64,000 bases of DNA from an uncultured Thalassolituus sp. (GCA_913061435.1 CAJXUK010000001.1:233770-297769); one strand, 5' to 3'; shown: positions 38,287 through 49,956, counted from the first letter of the stretch. Notes: generated by a model not told the origin, from the sequence alone. A program made the numbers and translations.

Positions 38287-40515
38287 TTAAATAGCATCAA
38301 TAATACAATTTAATGTATTACTAGGACGCATAATATTAGTCACTTTTTTCTCATCAAGATGATAATAACCACCCAAGTCAACACGAGTGCCTTGAGCATG
38401 GCTTAATTCAGCCACAATATCAGAGTGATATTCTGCTAAATCATCATTCAACTTAGTAAACAAAGCCTTTAATTCAGCATCATCATCTTGTCTTGACAAA
38501 TATTCAGCCCAGTAAGTTGCTAAATAATAATGGCTTCCACGATTATCAAGCTGGCCAACATTTCGCAAAGGTGAACGATCGTGATCCAAGAAGCGACCAG
38601 TGGCTTCATTTAATGTTTTCGCCAATACCATGGCTTTAGGGTTATTAGTTTTACGACCCAAGCCTTCTAACGAAACACACAATGCTAAGAACTCCCCTAG
38701 AGAATCCCAACGCAAGTGCCCTTCTTCGGCCAATTGCTGAGCATGCTTAGGCGCCGAACCACCTGCACCCGTCTCATACAAGCCACCGCCAGCAAGCAAA
38801 GGAACAATAGAAAGCATCTTGGCACTGGTACCCAACTCTAATATTGGGAACAAATCAGTCAAGTAATCACGTAAAACGTTACCGGTAACAGAAATAGTAT
38901 CAAAACCAGCCTTTACCCGACTCATGGAGTAACGAACAGCCTGTACTGGTGACATAATGTGTATTTCAAGACCACTGGTATCGTGATCTTTCAAATAACG
39001 TTTAACAATATTAATAAGATTTGCATCGTGACTGCGTAAAGGATCTAACCAGAATACTGCAGGCTGACCAGTCTCACGAGCACGCTGAACTGCCAATCTA
39101 ACCCAATCTTGAATAGGCGCATCTTTTGTTTGACACATACGCCAAATATCGCCCACTTCAACAGAGTGCTCAAGCAGGGCTTCACCCGCCTGATTAACCA
39201 CGCGAACAGTACCAGCATCTTTTAAAATAAACGTTTTATTATGAGAGCCGTATTCTTCTGCTTTTTGAGCCATTAAGCCAACGTTGGATACACTCCCCAT
39301 AGTAGGAACATCAAACGCACCGTTTTCTTTACAAAACTCAATAGTCTCTTGGAAAACCTGAGCATAACAACGATCAGGAATCATAGCCTTGGTATCGTGA
39401 AGTTTATTATCTGAACCCCACATTTTACCCGACGCACGAATAGCCGCTGGCATTGATGCATCAACAATCACATCACTAGGAACGTGCAAGTTAGTAATGC
39501 CGCGATCAGAATCAACCATTGCTAAAGCTGGGCGTTTATCATAAACCGCCATAATTGCCGCTTCAATTTCTTCTTGCTGAGCAGCAGGCAAAGATTTAAT
39601 TTTATCGTAAACGTCGCCTAAACCGTTCGTTTCTTCAACCCCTAACTCTTCAAAAAGGTCGGCGTATTTTTCAAATACTTCTTTAAAATAAACCGTTACC
39701 GCGTGACCAAACATCACCGGGTCGGATACTTTCATCATGGTCGCTTTAAGGTGCAAAGACAGCATAACGCCGTTATTTTTGGCATCTTGCATTTGCTCTT
39801 CAAAGTATTCACGCAGCGCTTTCGAACTCATTACTGCCGAATCAATAACTTCATTGGCTTGCAACTTTGTACTGGCTTTTAAAACTTGAACAGAACCATC
39901 TTCTTTTACCAATTCGATGCGAACGTCATCAGCAGCCGGCATAACAAAAGATTGCTCACTGCCGTAAAAATCACCGTGAGTCATAGAAGCAACATGAGAT
40001 TCAGAATCGCTAGACCACTCACCCATTGAATGAGGGTGCTTTTTGGCATATTGCTTTACTGGATCAGCAACTCGGCGATCCGAGTTACCTTCACGTAATA
40101 CTGGATTTACCGCACTGCCTAAAACCTTGCCATAACGCGCTTTAATTTCTTTTTCAGCATCGCTTTCTGGATCTTCTGGATAATTAGGCAAATCAAAGCC
40201 TTGGCTTTGTAATTCTTTAATGGCGGCAACTAGCTGCGGAACAGAAGCACTGATATTGGGTAACTTAATGATGTTGGCTTCTGGCGTTTTAGCTAGCTCA
40301 CCAAGCTCAGCTAATGAATCAGGGCGCTGCTGCTCGGCGGTTAAGAAATCTGGGAAGTTCGCTATAATTCGCCCTGCTAATGAAATATCACGAGTCTCAA
40401 TGACGATATTTGCAGTTTTTGCGAATGCTTTGATGATTGGCAGCAATGAAAAAGTAGCAAGTGCTGGGGCTTCATCTGTTTCGGTATAAATTATTTTAGG
40501 AATGTGCTTGTTCAT
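38287..40515 (-). CDS. icd: Monomeric NADP-dependent isocitrate dehydrogenase
   Basis: A 742-residue IDH of the large monomeric type (about 740 usual), which decarboxylates isocitrate to 2-oxoglutarate with NADP. Family blocks: [84 protein letters not shown]. The start at 40515 is chosen because AGGAC precedes it and the family N-terminus begins there; the frame stays open 30 codons upstream but reads unlike the family. It has its own terminator and is divergent from rluE, as seen in related genera. Confidence 0.97.
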   Translation of the reverse strand: MNKHIPKIIYTETDEAPALATFSLLPIIKAFAKTANIVIETRDISLAGRIIANFPDFLTAEQQRPDSLAELGELAKTPEANIIKLPNISASVPQLVAAIKELQSQGFDLPNYPEDPESDAEKEIKARYGKVLGSAVNPVLREGNSDRRVADPVKQYAKKHPHSMGEWSSDSESHVASMTHGDFYGSEQSFVMPAADDVRIELVKEDGSVQVLKASTKLQANEVIDSAVMSSKALREYFEEQMQDAKNNGVMLSLHLKATMMKVSDPVMFGHAVTVYFKEVFEKYADLFEELGVEETNGLGDVYDKIKSLPAAQQEEIEAAIMAVYDKRPALAMVDSDRGITNLHVPSDVIVDASMPAAIRASGKMWGSDNKLHDTKAMIPDRCYAQVFQETIEFCKENGAFDVPTMGSVSNVGLMAQKAEEYGSHNKTFILKDAGTVRVVNQAGEALLEHSVEVGDIWRMCQTKDAPIQDWVRLAVQRARETGQPAVFWLDPLRSHDANLINIVKRYLKDHDTSGLEIHIMSPVQAVRYSMSRVKAGFDTISVTGNVLRDYLTDLFPILELGTSAKMLSIVPLLAGGGLYETGAGGSAPKHAQQLAEEGHLRWDSLGEFLALCVSLEGLGRKTNNPKAMVLAKTLNEATGRFLDHDRSPLRNVGQLDNRGSHYYLATYWAEYLSRQDDDAELKALFTKLNDDLAEYHSDIVAELSHAQGTRVDLGGYYHLDEKKVTNIMRPSNTLNCIIDAI

Positions 40516-40700
40516 TATTTGTCCTAATGTTCTTTGGCTGTAGCGCCAGTACCCATAGAAAAACCGACTTTTGGTCGGTTTCGATTCTTTAGGCCCGTCA
40601 GGCATAATAAAAGTGACTTGTGATCACTTAATTTGTACTCATTTAAGTATTTATTAAAACTTTATGAGCTGTAGCGGGCACGAATATTAACACGCAATGG

Positions 40701-40736
40701 TATAATCAAAAGGCCTTTTTTGTAGTTTTTCTACAA
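40701..40736 (+). promoter_or_regulatory. Promoter -10 box and leader hairpin of rluE
   Basis: TATAAT at 40701-40706 with no clear -35, followed by the small inverted repeat TTGTAG-TTTTT-CTACAA (40720-40736). It lies 65-100 bp before the rluE start in the 285-bp icd/rluE divergent spacer, which contains no gene. Confidence 0.45.
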
Positions 40737-40800
40737 TAAAAACACTTTTAACTTACATTATTGTAGTATTTGGTAGTTTCTTTACAAGGTTTCATTTTTT

Positions 40801-41451
40801 ATGTCCAATCTCATTCTGTTTAACAAGCCATTCAACGTGTTATCGCAATTTTCAGCGCACGAAGGAAAAACCACCCTAGCCAAATACATTAAAGCCAAAG
40901 GATTTCATCCAGCCGGACGGCTTGATTATGACTCCGAGGGGCTCATGCTATTAACAAATGAAGGACCCTTACAACATCAGATTAGTCACCCAAGCCACAA
41001 ATTGCCAAAAACTTATTGGGTACAAGTTGAAGGTGAAGTTAAAAAAGAAGCCTTAGAGCAACTACGAACTGGGGTCAAACTCAATGACGGCATGGCAGCA
41101 CCGGCTAAAGTTAAACAAATGGCGTCGGTAAAAATCTGGCCACGCCACCCACCGATTCGACCACGCGAAGGACAAGTGACAAATTGGATCCAAGTAACCA
41201 TTATGGAAGGCCGTAACCGCCAGGTTCGCCGCATGGTGGCTGCGGTAGGCTTACCTTGCTTACGTTTAATACGCATGCAAATAGGTGAATGGACCATAAA
41301 AGGATTAAAACCGGGGGATTTTCGTGAAGAAACAGTTGCCCTGCCTAGCGAGTCCGTTCAGCAGGCCAGTAGCGGCCCTAGTAAAAAGAATATTGATAAA
41401 AAGTTTTCAGGAAACATTACCCGCAGCAAATACAAAAAAAGCCGTCGCTAA
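40801..41451 (+). CDS. rluE: 23S rRNA pseudouridine synthase RluE
   Basis: A 216-residue RsuA-family enzyme without an S4 domain, as RluE, which modifies U2457 of 23S rRNA. Catalytic block PAGRLDYDSEGLMLLTNEG with Asp42; also GRNRQVRRMVAAVGLPCLRL. The C-terminal 35 residues are a basic Ser/Lys tail (GPSKKNIDKKFSGNITRSKY) beyond the fold. It heads the block rluE-nudJ-mnmA-hflD-purB, the same order as in Escherichia. Confidence 0.95.
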   Translation: MSNLILFNKPFNVLSQFSAHEGKTTLAKYIKAKGFHPAGRLDYDSEGLMLLTNEGPLQHQISHPSHKLPKTYWVQVEGEVKKEALEQLRTGVKLNDGMAAPAKVKQMASVKIWPRHPPIRPREGQVTNWIQVTIMEGRNRQVRRMVAAVGLPCLRLIRMQIGEWTIKGLKPGDFREETVALPSESVQQASSGPSKKNIDKKFSGNITRSKYKKSRR

Positions 41452-41469
41452 CTGACTAAGTATCTATTT

Positions 41470-41952
41470 ATGAACACAGAACCCGAACGCTGGACCCCCC
41501 ATGCAACAGTTGCCACGATCGTCGAGCAAGATGGCCAGTATTTAATGGTTGAAGAAAATCGGATCATTAATGCTCAGGGGGATTTGGGCATTGTTTACAA
41601 TCAGCCTGCGGGGCATATCGATGCCGGCGAAACGATAACTGCTGCAGCAATAAGAGAAACATTCGAAGAAACCCGCTGGCAAGTAACATTAACTCACCTA
41701 GTCGGTATTTATGTATTTACTGCTCCCGCCAACGGCGTAACGTATCACCGCTACTGTTTTGCCGCAAAACCCATTAAACAGATAGCTGAAAGCAAACTTG
41801 ATGATGGTATACTCAACGCCACGTGGCTTAACTGGGAAGAAATATCGCAACTAGATAATCTTCGCAGCCCCCTTGTAAAAAAGTGCATACAAGACCATAT
41901 ACAGGGTAAGCGCTACCCACTAGAACTTATATACGAACACATTGACAGTTAA
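41470..41952 (+). CDS. nudJ: Nudix hydrolase NudJ
   Basis: A 160-residue Nudix protein. The Nudix box runs from GHIDAGET through RETFEET to RW near residues 48-70, with the GX5EX7REXXEE pattern intact. NudJ cleaves nucleoside tri- and diphosphates and thiamine pyrophosphate-like substrates in Escherichia. N-terminus WTPHATVATIVEQDGQYLMVEE and position between rluE and mnmA support this subfamily. It is 18 bp from both neighbours. Confidence 0.93.
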   Translation: MNTEPERWTPHATVATIVEQDGQYLMVEENRIINAQGDLGIVYNQPAGHIDAGETITAAAIRETFEETRWQVTLTHLVGIYVFTAPANGVTYHRYCFAAKPIKQIAESKLDDGILNATWLNWEEISQLDNLRSPLVKKCIQDHIQGKRYPLELIYEHIDS

Positions 41953-41969
41953 AGAGTTAGATTTCCAAA

Positions 41970-43109
41970 ATGAATATCAAGCCCAAAGCAGAAACCTTAG
42001 TGATCGTCGGCATGTCCGGCGGTGTAGATTCTTCAGTCTCGGCTCTACTATTGCAACAACAAGGTTATCAAGTCGAAGGCTTGTTCATGAAGAACTGGGA
42101 TGAAGACGACGGCACCGATTACTGTACAGCTATGGATGACCTTGCTGATGCCCAAGCAGTCGCAGACAAGCTGGGCATGAAACTGCACACCGCAAACTTT
42201 GCAAGCGAGTATTGGGATAATGTATTTGAGCATTTTCTAGAAGAATACAAAGCTGGGCGCACACCGAATCCCGACATCTTGTGTAACCGTGAAATTAAAT
42301 TTAAAGCATTTTTAGATTACACCAAAGTTTTGGGCGCAGACTACATTGCAACGGGGCACTATGTGCGCCGCCAAGATATTGCTACCGAAAATGGCACACG
42401 CGCTCAACTATTACGCGGGATTGATGGTAACAAAGATCAAAGTTATTTCTTACACGCCGTTGCCGGTACAGAAATAGCACAAACTTTATTTCCGGTAGGT
42501 GAATTAGAAAAACCAGAAGTGCGTCGTATCGCAGAAGAGCACGATTTAATTACCCATAACAAAAAAGACTCAACCGGTATTTGTTTTATTGGCGAACGCC
42601 GCTTTAAGGACTTTTTACAGCAATACCTACCTGCTCAGCCTGGCATTATAGAAACCCCGGAAGGCGATGAAATTGGTCGCCATCAGGGCCTAATGTATCA
42701 CACACTAGGTCAACGCCAAGGCCTTGGCATCGGCGGTTTAAATGGCTATTCAGATGACCCTTGGTACGTGGCAAAAAAAGACTTAGACAGAAACGTTTTA
42801 ATAGCTGCACAAGGTAAAAATCACCCCATATTATTCAGTCATTCTTTAACCACCCATCAAATTTACTGGGTTAATGAAGAGCCGCAATTACCACTGACAT
42901 GCACGGCAAAGGTACGCTATCGCCAAAGCGATCAAGTGTGTACCGTCACTAAAAATGAAGCGGGTGAATATTTAGTCGTATTTAAAGAACCTCAACGAGC
43001 AGTTACTCCAGGACAAAGCGTTGTATTTTATCAAGATGAAGTTTGTCTTGGTGGCGGTGTTATTGAATTTACTCAGGTAGACCCTGAACGCCCAATCTTA
43101 TTTAAATAA
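41970..43109 (+). CDS. mnmA: tRNA-uridine 2-sulfurtransferase MnmA
   Basis: A 379-residue PP-loop ATPase that thiolates U34 of Lys, Glu and Gln tRNAs. P-loop [15 protein letters not shown] (about 14-28); catalytic cysteines Cys105 in [12 protein letters not shown] and Cys205 in [11 protein letters not shown]. It takes sulfur from TusE, also encoded here at 22547. The C-terminal beta-barrel ([30 protein letters not shown]) is complete. Confidence 0.98.
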   Translation: MNIKPKAETLVIVGMSGGVDSSVSALLLQQQGYQVEGLFMKNWDEDDGTDYCTAMDDLADAQAVADKLGMKLHTANFASEYWDNVFEHFLEEYKAGRTPNPDILCNREIKFKAFLDYTKVLGADYIATGHYVRRQDIATENGTRAQLLRGIDGNKDQSYFLHAVAGTEIAQTLFPVGELEKPEVRRIAEEHDLITHNKKDSTGICFIGERRFKDFLQQYLPAQPGIIETPEGDEIGRHQGLMYHTLGQRQGLGIGGLNGYSDDPWYVAKKDLDRNVLIAAQGKNHPILFSHSLTTHQIYWVNEEPQLPLTCTAKVRYRQSDQVCTVTKNEAGEYLVVFKEPQRAVTPGQSVVFYQDEVCLGGGVIEFTQVDPERPILFK

Positions 43110-43215
43110 GAGTTGCACCGACTCAAAATAGATATCGTGTGATTGCACTATATGCATGGATGCAAAATAAATAGACGCTAAAGTTTTAAAAAGTCGCTTC
43201 TTGGAAAAGATATAC

Positions 43216-43854
43216 ATGAGCCAAACTACTAAGCACCAACAGCAAACCATAGCCTTAGCCGCTATTTTTCAGGCAGCAAGCCTCGTCGAGCAACTCGCCC
43301 GCACCGGAGACATTCCCGCCCCAGAATTAGAATTACTCATTGCCAGTTTATTTCAGCAAAACCCAAACAGCTTTGATGATATCTATGGTGCCAAACCTAA
43401 CCTTCAGATTGGATACCACGGCATCTGCAAACTCATGGGCAGTGAATCAAGCAATATAAAACAAGACATTCAGCCTGATGTCATGCGCTATGCCCTGAGT
43501 ATCATTCATCTAGAAAGTCGCTTACGAAAAAACCATGACATGATGAATCAACTAGGCAACAACATTCAATCCAGCCTACGCCAAGCCGAGCACTTTCACT
43601 TAACGCACGAAAGTGTGATTGGTGGCCTTGCAGATACGTACCAAAAAACACTGAGCACCCTCTCGTTTCGCATCAAGGTCACGGGAAATCCTCAAGTACT
43701 GCAAAACAGTCTTAATGCCAACAAAGTCAGAGCCTTGCTTTTAGCAGGTGTTCGTGGCGCGATATTATGGCGACAAGTCGGTGGTCGTCGCTGGCACTTA
43801 CTGTTCAATCGCAAACGCTATATGAAAGATGCACAAGGTCTGCTTTTCAGGTAG
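43216..43854 (+). CDS. hflD: High frequency lysogenization protein HflD homologue
   Basis: A 212-residue all-helical protein. In Escherichia HflD is a peripheral inner-membrane factor that affects lambda lysogeny; the normal cell role is unclear. TIALAAIFQAASLVEQLARTG and the C-terminal KVRALLLAGVRGAILWRQVGG are conserved. The start ATG at 43216 follows GGAAAAG; a TTG five codons earlier lies on top of that ribosome site. Its place between mnmA and purB is conserved. Confidence 0.94.
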   Translation: MSQTTKHQQQTIALAAIFQAASLVEQLARTGDIPAPELELLIASLFQQNPNSFDDIYGAKPNLQIGYHGICKLMGSESSNIKQDIQPDVMRYALSIIHLESRLRKNHDMMNQLGNNIQSSLRQAEHFHLTHESVIGGLADTYQKTLSTLSFRIKVTGNPQVLQNSLNANKVRALLLAGVRGAILWRQVGGRRWHLLFNRKRYMKDAQGLLFR

Positions 43855-43906
43855 AATGCGCGCCATAAAAATTTGGTTACACTCACATCTTTATCCATTT
43901 AAATGA

Positions 43907-45292
<1,386 letters not shown>

Positions 45293-45304
45293 CGGCTAAG
45301 ATAT

Positions 45305-45404
45305 CGTCGCACTAAAGTACGACCTACATTTTTGTGTAGGTCGTCCTTTAGGGCCTCTTATTGAAACTGCGATTATCTTGTGTAGGTCGTCCTTTAGGGC
45401 GGCA
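45305..45404. repeat. REP-like palindromic repeat cluster after purB
   Basis: A 23-bp direct repeat (TTGTGTAGGTCGTCCTTTAG plus GGC) occurs at 45332-45354 and 45378-45400, identical and 46 bp apart. An inverted relative GTCGCACTAAAGTACGAC with ACCTACA lies just before the first copy. ACGACCTACA (45319-45328) and TGTAGGTCGT (45335-45344) form a perfect 10-bp hairpin, and each unit has its own CC-TTTA-GG mini-stem. This is the layout of REP/BIME elements. The hairpin may also end or protect the purB transcript. Confidence 0.8.
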
Positions 45405-45461
45405 ATCTAGCCCACTTTGCTGTATCATTCTGTGCAATTAAATCTAGCGCGGTAACTCATA

Positions 45462-46634
45462 GTGAGCTCCTCAATCAACATCCTTGGCAACATCAGCAAA
45501 GAACAATTCCTCAAAGAATATTGGCAAAAAAAGCCCTTAATTATTCGTCAGGCCTATCCTAATTTTGAACCAATCATTGCTGCCGATGAACTCGCTGGCA
45601 TGAGCTTGGAAGAAGAAATTGAATCACGCATCATTTTAGAAAATGGACCAGACAGCCCATGGCAATTAATGAGCGGCCCATTTGAAGAAGAAACTTTTTC
45701 CAAGCTACCAGCAGATAAATGGACTCTGCTTATTCAGGGTGTTGATCAATGGATACCCGAAGCCGCTGACTTACTGCAAGATTTTAACTTTATACCTAAT
45801 TGGCGCATAGATGATCTAATGATCAGCTTTGCAACCGACGGTGGCAGCGTTGGCCCGCATTACGATCAATACGATGTCTTTTTACTGCAAGCCGAAGGTC
45901 AACGCGAATGGCGTATTGGCCAAATGTGCAGCGAGCAAGATGACTTTTTAAAAGAAACAAAGTTACGCATATTATCTAAGTTTGAAGAAACCGAACGTTG
46001 GCTACTTGAACCAGGCGACATGCTTTATTTACCCCCTCGACTTGCTCATTACGGTATCTCTCAAGGCAACTGCCAAACCTACAGCATAGGTTTTCGAGCC
46101 CCCAGCCAAAGTGAGCTAATGCACAGCTTGGTTGATCAAATAGACATCAGTAGCAACGAAGATCAACGCTATGGTGACCCGGACCTAGCCTTGCAGAATC
46201 ACAGTGGTAAGATAAGCACAGCCGCTTTGCAACAAGTTCGGGATTTCATGACACAAGCAATAGCGGATCCGCTGTTATTGAGTGATACCATTGGTAAATT
46301 AATGACCGAGCCCAAGTACCAGCAAGTCAACGATAATGACAAAGACGGACACTCGGATTATTCTTTATTAGACCTAAACGATGATCTGCAAGCCGAAAGC
46401 ATTGAACGCGAGCTGCATTCTCGCTTTGCTTACAATTGCAGTGATGACGCCGTTAGTTTTTATGCGGGTGGTAAGGTGCATGCTCTCACAGAAAACAGCC
46501 TAGAATTTGTTCAATATCTTAGTCAACAGCGCCAATATCAGGGTGAACGGCTACTAAATTATTGTAAAGATAAAAATAACCAACAACTCTTGCTACGCTT
46601 ATGGCAAGACGGTCATTTTTTTGCCGCTGATTAA
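45462..46634 (+). CDS. roxA: 50S ribosomal protein L16 arginine 3-hydroxylase RoxA (YcfD)
   Basis: A 390-residue cupin/JmjC-type 2-oxoglutarate oxygenase. The Fe(II) ligands are visible: GPHYDQYDVF (His133, Asp135) and LAHYGIS (His196). YcfD hydroxylates an arginine of L16. N-terminus QFLKEYWQKKPLIIRQAYPNF is typical, and the C-terminal dimerisation and winged-helix regions complete the family length. The start is GTG with no strong ribosome site. Position near purB is like that of Escherichia. Confidence 0.93.
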   Translation: MSSSINILGNISKEQFLKEYWQKKPLIIRQAYPNFEPIIAADELAGMSLEEEIESRIILENGPDSPWQLMSGPFEEETFSKLPADKWTLLIQGVDQWIPEAADLLQDFNFIPNWRIDDLMISFATDGGSVGPHYDQYDVFLLQAEGQREWRIGQMCSEQDDFLKETKLRILSKFEETERWLLEPGDMLYLPPRLAHYGISQGNCQTYSIGFRAPSQSELMHSLVDQIDISSNEDQRYGDPDLALQNHSGKISTAALQQVRDFMTQAIADPLLLSDTIGKLMTEPKYQQVNDNDKDGHSDYSLLDLNDDLQAESIERELHSRFAYNCSDDAVSFYAGGKVHALTENSLEFVQYLSQQRQYQGERLLNYCKDKNNQQLLLRLWQDGHFFAAD

Positions 46635-46655
46635 TACATCGATTACGAGATCTAT

Positions 46656-47579
46656 ATGGAAATTAGCTTCGTCAACTGGAATGAAGCTCAAGCAGCCTTA
46701 AAGCACATTCGACAAACTGTCTTTGTTGAAGAGCAACAAGTGCCAGCAGAGCTTGAGTGGGACAAAGACGATCAAGTCGCTGTTCATTTACTAGGCAAAG
46801 AGGGTCAGCGCCCTGTTGCCTGCGCACGACTAACCAGCGACGGCAGATTAGGCCGCATAGCCGTATTAAAAGAATACCGTCGCTATGGCTGGGGGAGTCG
46901 CTTGTTAAACGCAGCAGAACAATTTTTGCAGCAAAAAGAAATGAGCCGGATTTTTTTACACAGCCAAGCCAACAGCTACTATTTTTATTTTCAACACGGC
47001 TATCGTCCGGTTCATGACATGTTTTGGGATGCCAACATCCCCCACATTCGCATGGAAAAAATCATTGGCCGACCAAACCCCACTACAAATACATTTTTAA
47101 TGGGGATGGACGGCGAGAGCTATACCTCCGACTTAGCAGCGGCCTGCCCGGTTTGGATGCAAATTGCTTCTAGCCAATCACGCCGAGAAATAGATATAGA
47201 AATCAAAGACCTATCTCACTCAGTATTTAATAATGCAGCATGCCTAGAAAATTTAAGTGCCTTTATTAGGCAGTCTCAACAAACCCAGATTCGAGTATTG
47301 CTGCACCACGAGTACCCAGGCCTATCAGAGCACCCTTTAATGCGCCTGCAGCAGCGCTTGAGTAGTCGTTTTAAAGTGCGCTGCCTGCAACCCATAATGC
47401 AACGAGAAAGACACAGCAACCATATGCTATTTGATTACAAAGGCCACTTACGCTTTGACTTACAAAACACCTTTTGTAACTTCGACAGTGCAGTTAGTGT
47501 AAAGCGACAGAAACAGAGATTTAGCGAAGAATGGGATAAATCAAAACAGCTAGTGGAAGGAAGAAAGCTATACATTTAA
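46656..47579 (+). CDS. GNAT N-acetyltransferase with C-terminal DUF7931-like domain
   Basis: A 307-residue two-domain protein. Residues 1-145 are a GNAT fold of the ElaA/YjcF type (VFVEEQQVPAELEWDKDD; RIAVLKEYRRYGWGSRLL as acetyl-CoA loop; YYFYFQHGYRPVHDMF). Residues 155-307 form a second domain (IDIEIKDLSHSVFNN; IRVLLHHEYPGL; HSNHMLFDYKGHLRF) resembling the phospholipase-D-like unknown domain found in this architecture, without an obvious full HKD motif. It follows roxA by 21 bp. Substrate is unknown. Confidence 0.8.
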   Translation: MEISFVNWNEAQAALKHIRQTVFVEEQQVPAELEWDKDDQVAVHLLGKEGQRPVACARLTSDGRLGRIAVLKEYRRYGWGSRLLNAAEQFLQQKEMSRIFLHSQANSYYFYFQHGYRPVHDMFWDANIPHIRMEKIIGRPNPTTNTFLMGMDGESYTSDLAAACPVWMQIASSQSRREIDIEIKDLSHSVFNNAACLENLSAFIRQSQQTQIRVLLHHEYPGLSEHPLMRLQQRLSSRFKVRCLQPIMQRERHSNHMLFDYKGHLRFDLQNTFCNFDSAVSVKRQKQRFSEEWDKSKQLVEGRKLYI

Positions 47580-47603
47580 AACTATTTAAAACTGATTAAA
47601 AAC

Positions 47604-47643
47604 TGATTAAAAACCTTGGTTATTGAAAATAACCAAGGCTCTC
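47604..47643 (-). terminator. Terminator of the DUF3429 gene
   Basis: Perfect 10-bp stem CCTTGGTTAT/ATAACCAAGG (47614-47623 with 47629-47638), 5-nt loop. On the minus strand a T5 run follows. In the plus direction no T-run follows, so it mainly serves the leftward gene. Two copies of CTGATTAAAAA lie beside it. Confidence 0.8.
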
Positions 47644-47649
47644 AAACTA

Positions 47650-48090
47650 TTACGACACAACCTTATCGGTATAATTAATCAGCAAGAATACAAAAATGTG
47701 CAGTGCACTCACTACCCACGTTAGCTTGCCTCGAAGCTCACGATACTGTTCGGTGTAAACCTTACCGAATACCTTATCAGATTCTAAAAAGCGTAACATC
47801 CAAAACGCAACTAAGAGCATTAATACCGAAATATTATCGGGTAGATAGGTAGCAAACCAACCCCATAAGAAAATTGCAATGGTAAAACCTAACTGCCAGT
47901 CCTCTGCCTTTTTCTTTTTAGTACGCAATGCACCCCAGCAGCTACCGGTTAAAAACATCAAAACTAAAATTGAATAATCTAGAAAAACTTCAACCGAACC
48001 AGACACTGCGAATAAAGCACCGGCAAACCCAACGGCCAAAGGAATTAAACCCGCGTAACCATACTTTCGATCATTTGCTGCATCGATCAT
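47650..48090 (-). CDS. DUF3429 family membrane protein
   Basis: A 146-residue inner-membrane protein with four or five hydrophobic helices (YGYAGLIPLAVGFAGALFAV; ILVLMFLTGSCWGAL; FTIAIFLWGWFATYL; VSALHIFVFLLINY). The GLIPL start and FLTGSCWG pattern match DUF3429, of unknown function. It is a single gene, read leftward between the GNAT and kdsC-like genes. Confidence 0.75.
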   Translation of the reverse strand: MIDAANDRKYGYAGLIPLAVGFAGALFAVSGSVEVFLDYSILVLMFLTGSCWGALRTKKKKAEDWQLGFTIAIFLWGWFATYLPDNISVLMLLVAFWMLRFLESDKVFGKVYTEQYRELRGKLTWVVSALHIFVFLLINYTDKVVS

Positions 48091-48198
48091 AAAAAACCTC
48101 CTTTTGTAACTTACGCTGTTATTATAACAGCTTTATTATTTTTAGCTGCTCACAAATTGCTTTACAATGAGTGACTTAGCTTAGTTTATGAGGACATC

Positions 48199-48756
48199 AT
48201 GCTTAACTCAACCGAGTCGATAAATAACAAAGCACGCAACATCAAGCTCGTGGTATTCGATGTCGATGGTGTACTTACCGATGGCACATTAAGTTACAGT
48301 GCTCAGGGTGAAGAAGTAAAACACTTTAACGTTAAAGACGGAGTTGGCATAAAATTATTAAATACTTATGGCATCATCACCGCTGTTATTTCTGCAAAAG
48401 ACAGCCCACCCTTGCATAAGCGTATTAACGACCTTGCCATTCCTCATTTTTATCCTGGCTGTAGCGACAAATGGGCCCGTCTAAGCGAACTTATGACTAC
48501 TCTTGACATCAATGCCGAACAAGTATGTTACGTAGGCGACGATGTTATAGACCTTAAAGTAATGAAACGCATTGGCCTTAGCATTACTCCTGCTGACGGC
48601 TTTTGGTTGGTTAAAAAGCACTCAGACTTAATAACCGAAGCAGCCGGTGGTAAAGGCGTTGCTCGAGAAGTGGCCGACATTGTTTTAGGTAGCCGCATGC
48701 CATTAGAAGACGCTTACATTAAAGCAATGCTGCCTGAGTTTGAGACATCTTCTTAA
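48199..48756 (+). CDS. kdsC: 3-deoxy-D-manno-octulosonate 8-phosphate phosphatase KdsC
   Basis: A 185-residue HAD phosphatase without cap domain. Motif I VVFDVDGVLTDG (Asp21, Asp23), motif II VISAKDS (Ser), and motif III CYVGDDVIDLKVM are intact, with the KdsC block GIKLLNTYGI and C-terminal GGKGVAREVADIVL that completes the tetramer active site. It releases phosphate from KDO-8-P. kdsB, next step but one in the same pathway, follows 73 bp downstream. Confidence 0.93.
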   Translation: MLNSTESINNKARNIKLVVFDVDGVLTDGTLSYSAQGEEVKHFNVKDGVGIKLLNTYGIITAVISAKDSPPLHKRINDLAIPHFYPGCSDKWARLSELMTTLDINAEQVCYVGDDVIDLKVMKRIGLSITPADGFWLVKKHSDLITEAAGGKGVAREVADIVLGSRMPLEDAYIKAMLPEFETSS

Positions 48757-48829
48757 TTGATTACAAAAACTCAAACTAAAAATTTCAACAACAAATTTAA
48801 AAATAAAGAACTTAAAAGTAAGACATATT

Positions 48830-49597
48830 ATGGCCAATTATAAAATCGTAATCCCTGCTCGCTATTCAAGCAGTCGCCTTCCCGGCAAACCGCTAATCGA
48901 ATTAAATGGCAAGCCCATGATACAACATACCTTTGAGCGAGCCCTTGAAACGGGTGTTAAAGACATTGTTATTGCTACCGACGATCAACGCATTTACGAC
49001 ATCGCCACAAATTTTGGTGCCGACGTTGTAATGACCAACCCAGATCATGAAAATGGCACGGAACGCATTGCCGAAGTCGCTGAAATAAAAGGCTGGGATA
49101 AAGATGACGTGCTGGTCAACCTGCAAGGTGATGAACCCCTTGTGCCCAAGGCATTGATCGAACAAACCGCCCAAGGCTTACTACTGAACCCAGAAGCAGG
49201 AATGAGCTCAATCTGTACCGCCATTGAGTCTGCTGAAGATGCTTTTGATCCAAACGTAGTGAAAGTCGTTTTAGACGGCCGTGGTTTTGCAATGTATTTT
49301 AGTCGTGCCCCTATTCCTTGGGATCGAGACTTATACAAGGATGGCCAAAATAAAATCACCAACATCATGCCAGTTTATCGTCATATTGGCATGTACGGTT
49401 ATAGAGTATCTTTTTTACAAAAATACACCCGCATGTCAGTGTGTCCAATAGAGCAAGCTGAATGCTTAGAACAATTAAGGGCTTTGTGGTACGGAGAGAA
49501 AATCCATATGGGAATCACTACCATGCCACCGGGCCACGGAGTTGATACACCCAGTGACATTGCGCGGGTAGAAAAACTGCTGGCTCAATCGAATTGA
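48830..49597 (+). CDS. kdsB: 3-deoxy-manno-octulosonate cytidylyltransferase
   Basis: A 255-residue CMP-KDO synthetase, activating KDO for transfer to lipid A. Conserved: IVIPARYSSSRLPGKPLIELNGKPMIQ split here into IVIPARYSSSRLPGKPL and LNGKPMIQHTFERA; VNLQGDEPLVP; YFSRAPIPWDRD; EQLRALWYGEKIHM. It ends one base before the convergent pilZ stop codon, with no terminator between. Confidence 0.97.
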   Translation: MANYKIVIPARYSSSRLPGKPLIELNGKPMIQHTFERALETGVKDIVIATDDQRIYDIATNFGADVVMTNPDHENGTERIAEVAEIKGWDKDDVLVNLQGDEPLVPKALIEQTAQGLLLNPEAGMSSICTAIESAEDAFDPNVVKVVLDGRGFAMYFSRAPIPWDRDLYKDGQNKITNIMPVYRHIGMYGYRVSFLQKYTRMSVCPIEQAECLEQLRALWYGEKIHMGITTMPPGHGVDTPSDIARVEKLLAQSN

Positions 49598-49598
49598 T

Positions 49599-49937
49599 TT
49601 ACAGGGTGTTCGTTCCTCTATCTGAAGACAAAGCACCCGCTAAAAAGGTTTCCATCTTATCTTTAGCCAGCGGCTCATCGCCAATAAATTGCACACCAAT
49701 ACCTGCTACCTTATTGCCTTGAGCGCCCTTAGGGGTAATCCAAACAACTTTACCTGCCACCGGAATCTTTTCTTGCTCATCCATTAGTTTGAGCAACATA
49801 AACACTTCTTCGCCTAAATGATACTGCTTGCTGGTGGCAATGAATAAGCCTCCGCCTTTTATAAACGGCATGTAACCAGCATACAAAACAGATTTATCCT
49901 TAATAGTAAGCGATAAAATACCACTTTTAGAACTCAT
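49599..49937 (-). CDS. pilZ: Type IV pilus PilZ-like protein
   Basis: A 112-residue single PilZ domain (SGILSLTIKDKSVLYAGYMPF; GGLFIATSKQYHLGEEVFMLL; VVWITPKGAQGNKVAGIGVQFI). It lacks the RxxxR and D/NxSxxG c-di-GMP motifs, as does the true PilZ of Pseudomonas, so it probably does not bind c-di-GMP but serves in pilus assembly. The start ATG at 49937 has GAGG 5 nt upstream; GTG at 49943 overlaps that site. It follows holB, as in Pseudomonas. Confidence 0.9.
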   Translation of the reverse strand: MSSKSGILSLTIKDKSVLYAGYMPFIKGGGLFIATSKQYHLGEEVFMLLKLMDEQEKIPVAGKVVWITPKGAQGNKVAGIGVQFIGDEPLAKDKMETFLAGALSSDRGTNTL

Positions 49938-49956
49938 ACCCACCTCATTAACGGGG

